DNA from: Sphaerochaeta pleomorpha str. Grapes
GTDB lineage: Bacteria > Spirochaetota > Spirochaetia > Sphaerochaetales > Sphaerochaetaceae
Reading direction: 5' to 3'
Length of the DNA stretch: 64,000 nucleotides
Assembly (NCBI RefSeq): GCF_000236685.1
Contig: NC_016633.1
Coordinates: forward strand, 1,984,001 to 2,048,000
In this document: positions 25,798-34,202 of the stretch, piece after piece
How the letters are laid out: each line of letters opens with the position of its first letter
How positions within the stretch are numbered: the first letter of the stretch is position 1
The notes under the pieces: generated by a model
What the model was told of the DNA's origin: nothing
Seen by the model: only the letters and a program-made list of their open reading frames with translations
Databases searched by the model: none
Program-made: the position numbers and the translations under genes

Positions 25798-27225
25798 CTA
25801 AGGGATTGCATTAGGACCAGAACCTTTTTTTTCATTGCTCCAAAGCTCAAGGTACGGTTCCAGAAACCTGCGCAAGGCTTCAAGTGAAAATTGTCTCTGT
25901 GCAATCTCGAAATTCATCTCAACCATATGGGTTCTATATTTTCTATCAAACAACACCTCTGCCATCTGTTTCGATGCCCTTTTCAGTCGTGAGATCTTCA
26001 CCGAGGCCAGCCCATCTGCCGGGGAAAATTCGACAGTATCACCCAGAGAGATAGTCAAAAACCCTTGTGGACGAATATCTTTTTTATATACAGGGTATTC
26101 AAACAAGACAATGGGTAATTTTGCCTGGACCGCCTCCAGAAACTGATTTCCCCACCCTTCCCAGTAGGAAGGGTACGAAACAAGGTCTGCATGGACATAG
26201 GAATCCCAAAGGGAATAGGTTTTTCTGTTGTTTATCTGATGTCTCCTGGAAGAAATCCTATCTCCGATATGAATCATCTCAACTCCCATTTGCTTTGCTT
26301 TTTCCACCAAACGCGAAAAATAGAAATACTGGTCATCTTTCAAATCCCCGGCAAGCAGCAGGACTATCCTGCTTTTTTGGGAAAACCTCTTTCCGTTGTA
26401 CAAACGCCTACCGATAAACTCTTTCTTCTTGGTTGCAAGACAGGCCACCACGTCAATCGCAAGCTCTATCCCTTTTCTGGGAATAATCCGGGTTGCCTGA
26501 AGAATAACAATATCATTTGGATTAATACCAAAGGACTGCCGAAAATCAGCATTGAAATCATCGACAACCCAAGGGGCCTGGTAAAAATCAAAGACATTGG
26601 GAATTACAGCAGCCTCTATCCCTTTTCGTTTTGCAAGCACATCACAGGTGAGTCTATTAATTACAACATGGGAATACCCCTTGGTATGGGGGGGAATAAA
26701 GCAATCGACAATCTCCATCGCTGTCTTACAGGTCATCCCAAGCCCAATGACACGCTCCCAGTAGAAATCATGTTCATGGGAAAGAATCGAAAGATGATGC
26801 CCCTGAATGGCTAAACTGAGGGCAATGGCAGCCGCAGGATGCAACCCTACAGACCAGACATTCTCAACAATGATTACATCGAGAAGGTTGTTTTCTATCC
26901 ACTCATCCAACTTCCCTTTTATACCTTCGGCACTTTGAAACAGGGCTTCCCTGTATTTTGCTTCATCACCGAAGGGCAACAAAGAATGAAAGGTTGCTTT
27001 ATCGAGGTCCCGGGACAAAGGAAGATGATAAGAGAGCTCCTCTATGATAGTGATGTTTGAAAAAGAACTATAGGGGGATTTTTCCCCACTGCATAAAAAC
27101 ACCGAATGCCCAGCATTTTCCAGTACTTGTTTCCATTTTTCCATTTCCAAAGAAACCCCGTCTGTCCCAAATATCTCAAAATGGAGCATTCCAATCCTTA
27201 ATGGCTCTTTTCCCCCTTCACTCAT
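25798..27225 (-). CDS. GT4 family glycosyltransferase
   Basis: A 475-aa cytoplasmic glycosyltransferase with a GT-B layout. The N-terminal domain starts LRIGMLHFEIFGTDGVSLEMEKWKQVLENAGHSV, where GTDGVSLEM is the glycine-rich acceptor loop. The C-terminal donor domain contains VILQATRIIPRKGIELAIDV and YPSYWEGWGNQFLEAVQAKLPIVLFEYPVY, whose E-x7-E-type region binds the nucleotide sugar. The start overlaps the upstream permease stop by 4 bp. The loop resembles GT4 enzymes of the mannosylglucosylglycerate type, but this is a weak recollection. Its presence in a transport and phosphorylase operon is unusual, since it makes rather than breaks glycosidic bonds. Confidence 0.8.
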   Translation of the reverse strand: MSEGGKEPLRIGMLHFEIFGTDGVSLEMEKWKQVLENAGHSVFLCSGEKSPYSSFSNITIIEELSYHLPLSRDLDKATFHSLLPFGDEAKYREALFQSAEGIKGKLDEWIENNLLDVIIVENVWSVGLHPAAAIALSLAIQGHHLSILSHEHDFYWERVIGLGMTCKTAMEIVDCFIPPHTKGYSHVVINRLTCDVLAKRKGIEAAVIPNVFDFYQAPWVVDDFNADFRQSFGINPNDIVILQATRIIPRKGIELAIDVVACLATKKKEFIGRRLYNGKRFSQKSRIVLLLAGDLKDDQYFYFSRLVEKAKQMGVEMIHIGDRISSRRHQINNRKTYSLWDSYVHADLVSYPSYWEGWGNQFLEAVQAKLPIVLFEYPVYKKDIRPQGFLTISLGDTVEFSPADGLASVKISRLKRASKQMAEVLFDRKYRTHMVEMNFEIAQRQFSLEALRRFLEPYLELWSNEKKGSGPNAIP

Positions 27226-28184
27226 TCTTTCACCCCCCCTGCGGCTAAACCGCTGGTAAGGTTTTTCTGTATTGCCATGAACAGAACCATAACAGGGACT
27301 GCAGTCAGCATTGAAGCAGCCATGATCCTATCCCAGATAGCGTTTTTCGATACAAACAGAGTTTTCAATCCTATCGGCAGGGTATAGAGTCCTTTGAAAC
27401 TTTTCAAAAAAACCGAAGCAAACATATATTCATTCCACGCTATCATGAAACAATAGATAAATACCGTAAAGATAGCCGAAAGTGAAAGAGGAATGATAAT
27501 CCTAACCAGTGTCCCAAACCTGCTCAATCCTTCGATCAAGGCAGCTTCCTCAATGGAAAAGGGAATCGTGCGAAAATAATTCCCCAACATATAGAGTGAA
27601 ACGGGAAGTGTCTGTACCACATAGACAATAATAAGGCTTCCCATAGTCCCTGCCGGGGAGCTGAGCAATCCCACCATGGCAAAAATGCGATACAGGGGGA
27701 TCAACAAAAGGATGCCACCGAACATGTAGACAAACAAAACCCCCCGCTGAATAACCGAACGACCGATGAATTTCAAACGGCTGAATGCATAGGCCCCCAG
27801 GATGGCCAGACAAACAGAAACGAAAGAGGCAAGCATGGCAACAAATACCGAGTTCCTGAAATACGTAAGGAATGGAAAAACATCCCCTGTGTCCTGATAC
27901 TTCGCCACAATTGCCTTCTTCTGTGCAGCTGAAAGTTGAGGGGATTCCTCAAGCAGTGTTCGCACGGAATCGGGGACAGCCTTCAAGTCACTGCCTATGT
28001 TGAGCAATTCCTTATAGGCTTCCAGATTCACCAAAGAAGGGATCAAAGAAGGATTTCCCCATTCCCAGGGATATTTCAACGACAGGGAAAGCATCTGGGC
28101 AAAGGGAAAAAGGCAAAAGAACACAATGGACAGGACAAGGAGCAAAAAGAGCAGGCTTTTTAGGAAATTCTTTCTCTTTACCAT
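27222..28184 (-). CDS. Carbohydrate ABC transporter permease (MalG-like, with extended periplasmic loop)
   Basis: A 320-aa inner-membrane permease with the contact motif IEEAALIEGLSRFGTLVRIIIP near residue 210 and a MalG-type C-terminus (GLAAGGVKE). Compared with the 275-aa MalG-like paralogue at 19373-20200 it has about 45 extra residues. These lie between the first and second membrane helices (roughly residues 40-110, GSDLKAVPDSVRTLLEESPQ). The loop is polar and periplasmic and may contact the binding protein. It overlaps both its upstream partner (7 bp) and the downstream GT4 gene (4 bp). Confidence 0.93.
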   Translation of the reverse strand: MVKRKNFLKSLLFLLLVLSIVFFCLFPFAQMLSLSLKYPWEWGNPSLIPSLVNLEAYKELLNIGSDLKAVPDSVRTLLEESPQLSAAQKKAIVAKYQDTGDVFPFLTYFRNSVFVAMLASFVSVCLAILGAYAFSRLKFIGRSVIQRGVLFVYMFGGILLLIPLYRIFAMVGLLSSPAGTMGSLIIVYVVQTLPVSLYMLGNYFRTIPFSIEEAALIEGLSRFGTLVRIIIPLSLSAIFTVFIYCFMIAWNEYMFASVFLKSFKGLYTLPIGLKTLFVSKNAIWDRIMAASMLTAVPVMVLFMAIQKNLTSGLAAGGVKE

Positions 28185-29092
28185 TTGAGGACCTTCTTTA
28201 CATAAAACAAGATAAATCCTATCAATAAAACAAATTGGATTACTGCCAAGGTTGCTCCTTGGCTTAGATCCATTGTCCCTGTAAATGCTTTGAGATATGT
28301 ATATACGGAGAAAACCTTCACATTGCTGCTGAGCAGGTAGACCTCATCGAATTTGTTAAAATTCCAAATAACCCTAAGCAGGATAAGGGCATTTACTACA
28401 AAATAGATTTCAGGCAGAGTAATTGCCTTGAATTGCTGCCATCCGTTTGCGCCATCTACTTCCGCTGCCTCATAGAGATTCTGGTCGATGGCCTGCAGAC
28501 GCGAAAGCACCATAAGATAGGTAAAAGGAAAGTTTTTCCATACACTAAAAAGAATTGCAGCCCATACAGCGGTCTTGGGATCACCGACTACATTCATACG
28601 TTGGGAAAACCAGCCAAGCTTGGAATAGAACACATCCATGAACACCCCGTTTACCGGGTCAAACACAAACTGCCACGCAAAAACAACGGAAATGACAGGG
28701 GCAACATAGGGTAATAAGACAATGCTCCTTACAAGACCACGCAAGGGAAATTTCTTATTCAGCGTCAATGCAACAATAATGCCAAGCAACGTGGTACCGA
28801 TGGTCGTACAGGTTACATAGAGGATAGTCGTACCCAAGGCGTACAAAAATTCCTTGTCCTGCAATACCTGAAGGTAATTAGAGAACCCCACAAACGTACG
28901 TTCCCCGGTAAGATCGAAATCAAAAAGGCTCAAATAGCAATTATAGAGAACCGGATAGAGAATAAGAACCACGATGATGAGTGCAGAGGGAAGAACCAAG
29001 GCCCAACCCAAATGCTGTTCCTGTTGGGCCCTGGTCAGGTATCTCTGTCTTTTCATCGTTTCGGCATCACGTGTGCCTGTTCTTCGAATCAT
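28178..29092 (-). CDS. Carbohydrate ABC transporter permease (MalF-like)
   Basis: I choose ATG 29092 (MIRRTGTRD), preceded by AGAGG, giving 304 aa; an in-frame ATG at 29122 lacks a ribosome site. There are six membrane helices, with the ATPase-contact motif NLYEAAEVDGANGWQQFKAITLP near residue 205. It lies 33 bp after the binding-protein gene and overlaps the MalG-like gene by 7 bp. No ATPase gene is present in the cluster. Confidence 0.93.
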   Translation of the reverse strand: MIRRTGTRDAETMKRQRYLTRAQQEQHLGWALVLPSALIIVVLILYPVLYNCYLSLFDFDLTGERTFVGFSNYLQVLQDKEFLYALGTTILYVTCTTIGTTLLGIIVALTLNKKFPLRGLVRSIVLLPYVAPVISVVFAWQFVFDPVNGVFMDVFYSKLGWFSQRMNVVGDPKTAVWAAILFSVWKNFPFTYLMVLSRLQAIDQNLYEAAEVDGANGWQQFKAITLPEIYFVVNALILLRVIWNFNKFDEVYLLSSNVKVFSVYTYLKAFTGTMDLSQGATLAVIQFVLLIGFILFYVKKVLKW

Positions 29093-29125
29093 TGAGAAAC
29101 CTCTGGAGAAAACCCCTGCCATCGA

Positions 29126-30502
29126 TTACATAAGCTTACGCATCTCGGCCTCCGCCCAGCTCATGGCAGCGTCGATTGGCATATTCTCCTGGGTAATCTT
29201 ATAGAGCATCTGGGGAATAATCTGTTTTGCGGTTATTTCACTTGCTTCTTCAATCCTGGTGCCGTCGACGATACTGAACGTACGGACATTTTCCAGACCA
29301 TCGATTATTTCCGCCATTTTTTTCTGGCCATAGCGTTTGAACAAACCGGAAGGATCATTCTGGAACCTTGGATTCGTTGCAATTTCCTTCAGCATAGGGT
29401 TCATTCCTCCAGGAGCCATATGCAAGAAAGTAATATAGGCATTCTGGGTATAGAGGTACTCAATGAATTTTCTCGCTGCCTCCGTCTTTGCCTTGTCGGT
29501 CTGGTTGAATAAACCGAGTGCGACTACGGTACCGTACCCAGCAGGGAATCTGTGGTAGACCATCGAGGCAATTTCCGTATTGGTAACCAGTTCGGGATCA
29601 AAACTTGTCCCCTGCAAGTTGCTGAAGTTTTCTCCGGTGAGAGACCCTGCGGCTACCTCCTGCACTGCAAGATCATCCATGATGTACGTGGAATAGAAGA
29701 ACATGGCCATTTTCCCCTGCAAATAATAGTCACGGGCTCTCCAGGTCTGAGGTCCAGGAGGATTGTATTTTGCCAGTTCGGCATAGAACGTAACGGCTTC
29801 CTTCATTTGGGGAGAATTGAAGACCAAAGTTTTGTCGGCGGTGAACAAAGCAGCACCATTTGACATGGCAATCGGTGTAAAACATTGCTCGGTATAGGCT
29901 TCAGGCAACGTTCCTACCAAAATGCCATATTGGTTCTTTTCCGGCTTATAGAAGTATTTGGCAGCGGCGAGAATGTCTTCCCAGGATTCGGGGGGAGCCA
30001 GCCCTGCCTCTTTGAACCAGTCAGAGCGATACCATAAGCCCTGTACCCAGCCATGGTAGGGAAGTGCATAGTACTGGCCTTTTGTGGTCGTTTCCAAGAC
30101 CCTCAGTGGCCCGGAATAGAATCGATCAGTCCCGATCGATTTGATAAGTTGTGTCGTTGTTGCAATGTCAAGCATGTTCTGGGTGCCAAAAGAGACCACC
30201 GTTTCTGCTGGCCCTTCAAACAAGGCCGGCAACGTACCCGTGGCTTTTGCTGTCTGGGCCTGGGTGGCAAGATCATTTTCATCGACAGGGATTACGTTGA
30301 TGGAAATGTTGGGATTCAAAGCGGTAAAAGTATCAACCAGAACTTGGATTGTAGCCATTCTGTCTGATTGTGTCTCCGTGGTCCAGAATTCAATGGACAC
30401 AGGTCCTTTTCCCGTTGTTTCCGTTTGAGCTTGGGCAAAGACTCCGCCCGGGATCCAGAGTACCAGAATGAGGGCAATAAGTAAAAAGGCTCCTTTTTTC
30501 AT
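29126..30502 (-). CDS. Carbohydrate ABC transporter substrate-binding protein
   Basis: ATG 30502 behind GGAG starts a 458-aa family-1 binding protein; the longer open frame upstream is not credible because the signal peptide begins here (KKGAFLLIALILVLWIPGGVFAQ). The mature part opens PVSIEFWTTETQSDRM and has typical features: LPALFEGPAETVVSFG, YYALPYHGWVQGLWYRSDWF and GKMAMFFYSTYIM. No lipobox is present. It is first in a six-gene minus-strand operon (binding protein, two permeases, GT4, GH13_18, SGNH). The GH13_18 enzyme suggests an alpha-glucoside such as glucosylglycerate or sucrose. Confidence 0.93.
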   Translation of the reverse strand: MKKGAFLLIALILVLWIPGGVFAQAQTETTGKGPVSIEFWTTETQSDRMATIQVLVDTFTALNPNISINVIPVDENDLATQAQTAKATGTLPALFEGPAETVVSFGTQNMLDIATTTQLIKSIGTDRFYSGPLRVLETTTKGQYYALPYHGWVQGLWYRSDWFKEAGLAPPESWEDILAAAKYFYKPEKNQYGILVGTLPEAYTEQCFTPIAMSNGAALFTADKTLVFNSPQMKEAVTFYAELAKYNPPGPQTWRARDYYLQGKMAMFFYSTYIMDDLAVQEVAAGSLTGENFSNLQGTSFDPELVTNTEIASMVYHRFPAGYGTVVALGLFNQTDKAKTEAARKFIEYLYTQNAYITFLHMAPGGMNPMLKEIATNPRFQNDPSGLFKRYGQKKMAEIIDGLENVRTFSIVDGTRIEEASEITAKQIIPQMLYKITQENMPIDAAMSWAEAEMRKLM

Positions 30503-30941
30503 TTGATTTCTCCTTGCATCATCTAAGAAGGGAGAAGAATTTTTGGATAGAGAAACATCCAAAAAACATTTTAGCTGCACATAATTCTATTCTCCAAAAG
30601 TGTTAAAAGTCAATGCAACCAAATTATGCCCACAAATTTCAGCGGTGCAGGTATAAAAAAAATCCAATATCCATACTAGCAGAGGCAACAGGTAAACTAT
30701 GGGTTTAGGCCCAAAAGTAGGCTTGAAATATAATATGTAAATATTCTTATTAAAATATATATTGTATAATTATTAAGTATTTTTGCTTATTAATAATACT
30801 GTTTTCACATTATTTTCGCTTTATACTCCAGAAACTCCCTATTTTTTAGAAAAAACTAACTCATCCCTTGACGCCCATTTCTATCTGGCCTATATTTGTC
30901 TTAAGCAATATTTGCTAGTGAGAATTATATGGGAGTATCAA
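30503..30941. other. 439-bp AT-rich divergent intergenic region
   Basis: This gap separates the minus-strand sugar-importer operon from the plus-strand MarR/CoA-disulfide-reductase genes, so it must hold divergent promoters. It is conspicuously AT-rich between about 30720 and 30800. I see no convincing -35/-10 pair, operator dyad, RNA gene or coding sequence. A short open frame from 30783 is only the upstream extension of the MarR frame. Confidence 0.6.
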
Positions 30942-31289
30942 ATGCTTGACCTTTGTTCCATACGGAAATTACAGACCTCTATCAGAACCTTTGAGGAGAC
31001 CCTCAAGAAAGAAACCGGATTATCCTTGAACGACGCCCTCCTTCTTTGTGCCACCCACAAAGGCATTCATGAACCGAGTGCCCTTGCCAAAGAGCTTTAG
31101 TTATCACCATCCAGACTCACCCGCATTCTTGACACCCTGGAAAAAAGGAATCTCATTGCCAGGACAATTTCCGACGCAGACAGAAGAGGAGTTCTGGTTT
31201 CCTTGACTGTAGATGGGGACAAGTTGATCGAACGCTACAGCTGTAGCGGAATTACGATTCCAGAAGAACTTTCCTTTATCCAGAAATAA
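30942..31289 (+). pseudogene. MarR family regulator interrupted by an in-frame TAG
   Basis: The frame starts at ATG 30942 behind GGGAG and reads 52 codons to a TAG at 31098-31100. It then continues in the same frame to TAA at 31287-31289 with perfect MarR homology. Before the stop: GLSLNDALLLCATHKGIHEPSALAKEL. After it: LSPSRLTRILDTLEKRNLIARTISDADRRGV, the recognition helix and wing. The stop falls in the helix-turn-helix, so a truncated product could not bind DNA. No ATG follows the stop for reinitiation. Full length would be 115 residues plus the stop position. It lies 30 bp before the CoA-disulfide reductase gene it presumably regulated. Confidence 0.8.
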
Positions 31290-31319
31290 ATTAAAAGATA
31301 ACCTTTAGGAGGATAGTAT

Positions 31320-33824
31320 ATGGCCAAATACGTTATTGTCGGAGGAGTTGCAGGAGGAGCAGGAACAGCTGCACGACTGAGAAGACTCGATGAGAAAGCA
31401 GACATCATCATGTTTGAACGCGGGGAATACATCAGCTACGCAAACTGCGGGCTTCCTTATTATTCAGGAAATGTGATAACCGAACGGTCTCGTCTGTTTG
31501 TAATGACGCCAGAAAAATTCAAACAATCCCTCAATGTCGAGGCAAGGGTTTTGTCCGAGGTAGTATCCATCAACAGGAAAGAGAAATCTGTCCATATAAA
31601 GAATCTCAAAGACAACACTGAATATGATGAAAGATATGATACTTTGATTCTCAGTCCCGGGGCGAGCCCGATCAAACCTCCGATCCCAGGCATTGACAAC
31701 CCCTCTATCATGTCCCTCCGCTCTGTTACCGATATTGATAACATCAAGGAAAAAATCGACAACCCTGCAACCAAACGGGCAGTTGTGGTCGGTGGTGGTT
31801 TCATCGGCCTTGAGATGGCGGAAAACCTCAAGGAACGAGGCTTGGAAGTCTCAGTAGTGGAAGCCCTCGAACAGGTGATGAATGTCATCGACTATGACCT
31901 GGCAGCAGAAGTGCAGCAGCATATGCGCTCAAAGGGCGTTAATTTATATCTCAAGGACGGCGTCTCTGCCTTTGAGAAACATGGCTCTCTGATAACCGTA
32001 CGCCTTGCCTCAGGAACCCTCATTGACACGGATCTCGTCATCCTCTCCATCGGGGTCAGGCCCGACACAGCTTTCGCCAGGGAAGCCGGGATTGAATTGG
32101 CAAAGAACGGGGCAATAAAGGTAGACCAGTATTTCACCACCAATGACAAAAACATCCGTGCAGTTGGCGATGCCATTGAATATACCAGCCCACTTACAAA
32201 AAGTGCCCTTACTGTTCCCCTTGCAGGTCCTGCAAACAAGCAGGCAAGACTCTGTGCCGATAATATCGTCAATGGCAATAAACGCCCTTACGGCGGAACC
32301 ATTGCTACCAGTATTGCAAAGATTTTCGACTTGACCATTGCTTCGACAGGACTGACCGAAAAAAGCCTGAGAAAAGCCGAACTCCCCTTCCGTGAGGCAG
32401 TAACCCATGCAGGAAGCCATGCAGGCTACTATCCTGGGTCGAAGCAGATGACCTTGAAGGTTCTGTATCATCCAACAACTGGAAAGGTCTGGGGAGCCCA
32501 GGCAGTAGGCTATGTCGGGGTAGACAAGCGTATTGATGTCATTTCCGCCCTCATTGGCAAGGAAGGTACCGTACATGACCTTGCAGAATTTGAACAGGCG
32601 TATGCCCCACCGTTCTCCAGTGCAAAAGATCCAACGAATATGGTTGGGTTCATTGGGGAAAATGTTCTCGATGGCCTATCGGACACGATTACCTGGGAAG
32701 AAGCCGCAGAGAAGAAAGCTGCAGGTGCCTTTATGCTCGATGTGCGTAGCCCGGAGGAATTTGCCCTTGGGAAAATCGAAGGCGCTCTCAACATTGCCCA
32801 TACAGATTTAAGAAATAGACTTGCAGAGGTTCCCAAAGACAAGGAAGTTGTCATCAACTGTGCCATCGGACTTAGAGGATACCTTGCCGAACGGACACTC
32901 AGGCAGAATGGCTTTACAAAAGTCTACAACCTCACCGGAGGGTTCAAGACCTGGGAAGTGGCAATGCGTGAACGCGAGCTTCTTGAAAACAGGGGAAAGG
33001 GACCGATTGTTGTAACAGGAGCTCCTTCAGTACTCAATGAAGACGGCAGTTTCCGCAAACCCACAGTAGGCAAGCTTTTCGAAGTTGATGCCTGCGGCCT
33101 GCAATGCCCTGGCCCGATTATCAGGCTGAAGAAGGAAATTGACAAACTCGAACAGGGTGATCGCCTTTCGATCAAGGCCTCTGACCCCGGGTTTGCCGCG
33201 GATGTCCAATCCTGGTGTACCCTCACGGGTAACGACCTTGTCTCTCTTGTTACCAAGGAAGGCAATGTCATCGCTGTCATCGGTAAAGGCAACCCGGAAA
33301 TCTGTTCGATGCCCGATTCTGTTACCGGAACAAAACCGGCTATCTGCAACCCTGACAATGGAGCTACCTTAATTGTATTCTCCAATGACCTGGACAAAGC
33401 CCTTGCTTCGTTCGTACTCGCCAATGGGGCTGCGGCAACAGGAAAAACCGTAACAATGTTCTACACCTTCTGGGGTCTCTCGGTACTCCGTAAGAAACCT
33501 GCAAAGAAGGTAAAGAAAGATATTGTTGCAAAAATGTTCGGGGCAATGCTCCCTAAGGGAATGGAAGACCTCTCCCTCTCGTCAATGAATTTCGGAGGCA
33601 TGGGAGCCAGCATGATGAAAGGAAGAATGAAGAAAAAGAATGTCGATCAGGTCCAGCAGATGTTCGCCCAGGCGAAGGATGCGGGAGTGCGAATGATTGC
33701 CTGCCAGATGTCGATGGATATCATGGGAATCACCAAAGAAGAATTGCTTGACGGAGTCGAAATCGGTGGTGTGGCAACCTATATGGGCGCCGCCTCACAG
33801 AGTAAGGTCAATCTGTTCGTTTAA
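31320..33824 (+). CDS. CoA-disulfide reductase-like flavoprotein fused to rhodanese, TusA and DsrE-like domains
   Basis: An 834-aa cytoplasmic sulfur-handling protein with a TAGGAGGA ribosome site. Modules in order: an FAD/NAD(P)H disulfide reductase (GGVAGGAGTAARLRRL at the N-terminus, active-site C43 in SYANCGLPY, second nucleotide fold VVVGGGFIGLEMAENL, FAD motif VGDAIEY); a rhodanese domain with C514 in NCAIGLRGY; a TusA/SirA domain with C596 in QCPGPIIRLK; and a C-terminal DsrE/DsrF-like domain with C795 in MIACQMSMDIMG. All four thiol sites are intact. The chain suggests reduction of CoA disulfide or persulfide with relay of sulfane sulfur between modules. It follows a broken MarR gene, so expression may be derepressed. 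Confidence 0.93.
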   Translation: MAKYVIVGGVAGGAGTAARLRRLDEKADIIMFERGEYISYANCGLPYYSGNVITERSRLFVMTPEKFKQSLNVEARVLSEVVSINRKEKSVHIKNLKDNTEYDERYDTLILSPGASPIKPPIPGIDNPSIMSLRSVTDIDNIKEKIDNPATKRAVVVGGGFIGLEMAENLKERGLEVSVVEALEQVMNVIDYDLAAEVQQHMRSKGVNLYLKDGVSAFEKHGSLITVRLASGTLIDTDLVILSIGVRPDTAFAREAGIELAKNGAIKVDQYFTTNDKNIRAVGDAIEYTSPLTKSALTVPLAGPANKQARLCADNIVNGNKRPYGGTIATSIAKIFDLTIASTGLTEKSLRKAELPFREAVTHAGSHAGYYPGSKQMTLKVLYHPTTGKVWGAQAVGYVGVDKRIDVISALIGKEGTVHDLAEFEQAYAPPFSSAKDPTNMVGFIGENVLDGLSDTITWEEAAEKKAAGAFMLDVRSPEEFALGKIEGALNIAHTDLRNRLAEVPKDKEVVINCAIGLRGYLAERTLRQNGFTKVYNLTGGFKTWEVAMRERELLENRGKGPIVVTGAPSVLNEDGSFRKPTVGKLFEVDACGLQCPGPIIRLKKEIDKLEQGDRLSIKASDPGFAADVQSWCTLTGNDLVSLVTKEGNVIAVIGKGNPEICSMPDSVTGTKPAICNPDNGATLIVFSNDLDKALASFVLANGAAATGKTVTMFYTFWGLSVLRKKPAKKVKKDIVAKMFGAMLPKGMEDLSLSSMNFGGMGASMMKGRMKKKNVDQVQQMFAQAKDAGVRMIACQMSMDIMGITKEELLDGVEIGGVATYMGAASQSKVNLFV

Positions 33825-33831
33825 TTTTCAA

Positions 33832-34038
33832 TCAATAATGGGGCGGTCTCCGGCTTGGACGGAGACCGTCTCCAGCTTCCTCCACCAAATCAGATATTTT
33901 CTTTTCAAGCTTCTCCAGATGAATTTGCAACAAGGTAATTTCTTTTGCCTGTTCGGTTACCACCTTGTTCAAGGTTTCAACGGTCTCCTCAGAATAGGCC
34001 AGTTTCATTTCCAGTTTATCAAGTCGATCTTCAATCAT
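33832..34038 (-). CDS. slyX: SlyX family protein
   Basis: A 68-aa coiled-coil protein. Residues 1-55 (IEDRLDKLEMKLAYSEETVE and on) form heptads typical of SlyX, and the C-terminus has the Arg/Pro-rich ending RPSRRPPHY characteristic of the family. SlyX is widespread but its role is unclear. It sits on the minus strand, 7 bp from the stop of the convergent reductase gene. Its last codons lie within a perfect hairpin. Confidence 0.75.
   Translation of the reverse strand: MIEDRLDKLEMKLAYSEETVETLNKVVTEQAKEITLLQIHLEKLEKKISDLVEEAGDGLRPSRRPPHY
33844..33868. terminator. Hairpin in the 3' end of slyX between convergent genes
   Basis: CGGTCTCCG (33844-33852), loop GCTTGGA and CGGAGACCG (33860-33868) form a perfect 9-bp GC-rich stem. 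It lies 20 bp after the plus-strand reductase stop and inside the last codons of slyX. It lacks a clear T-tract on either side, so it may be a bidirectional terminator or processing site. Confidence 0.5.
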
Positions 34039-34202
34039 ATATAATCCTTTGCCCCTATCGTATCACGTGTGGCGATACCCGTACAATGTCTTTTTTTTGT
34101 TGCATTTTTTCCAATCCATGCGTTTTTTTTATTGTCTCAGAATAGTTTCATGCTATACTGACACAAGTTTTGTTGCGAAATGGTGCATATAAGAGGTAAC
34201 AC

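Noticed and set aside
30783-30941. Upstream extension of the MarR frame as part of the protein
   Set aside because: It encodes an AT-driven hydrophobic stretch without homology; the GGGAG-preceded ATG at 30942 begins exactly where MarR similarity starts.
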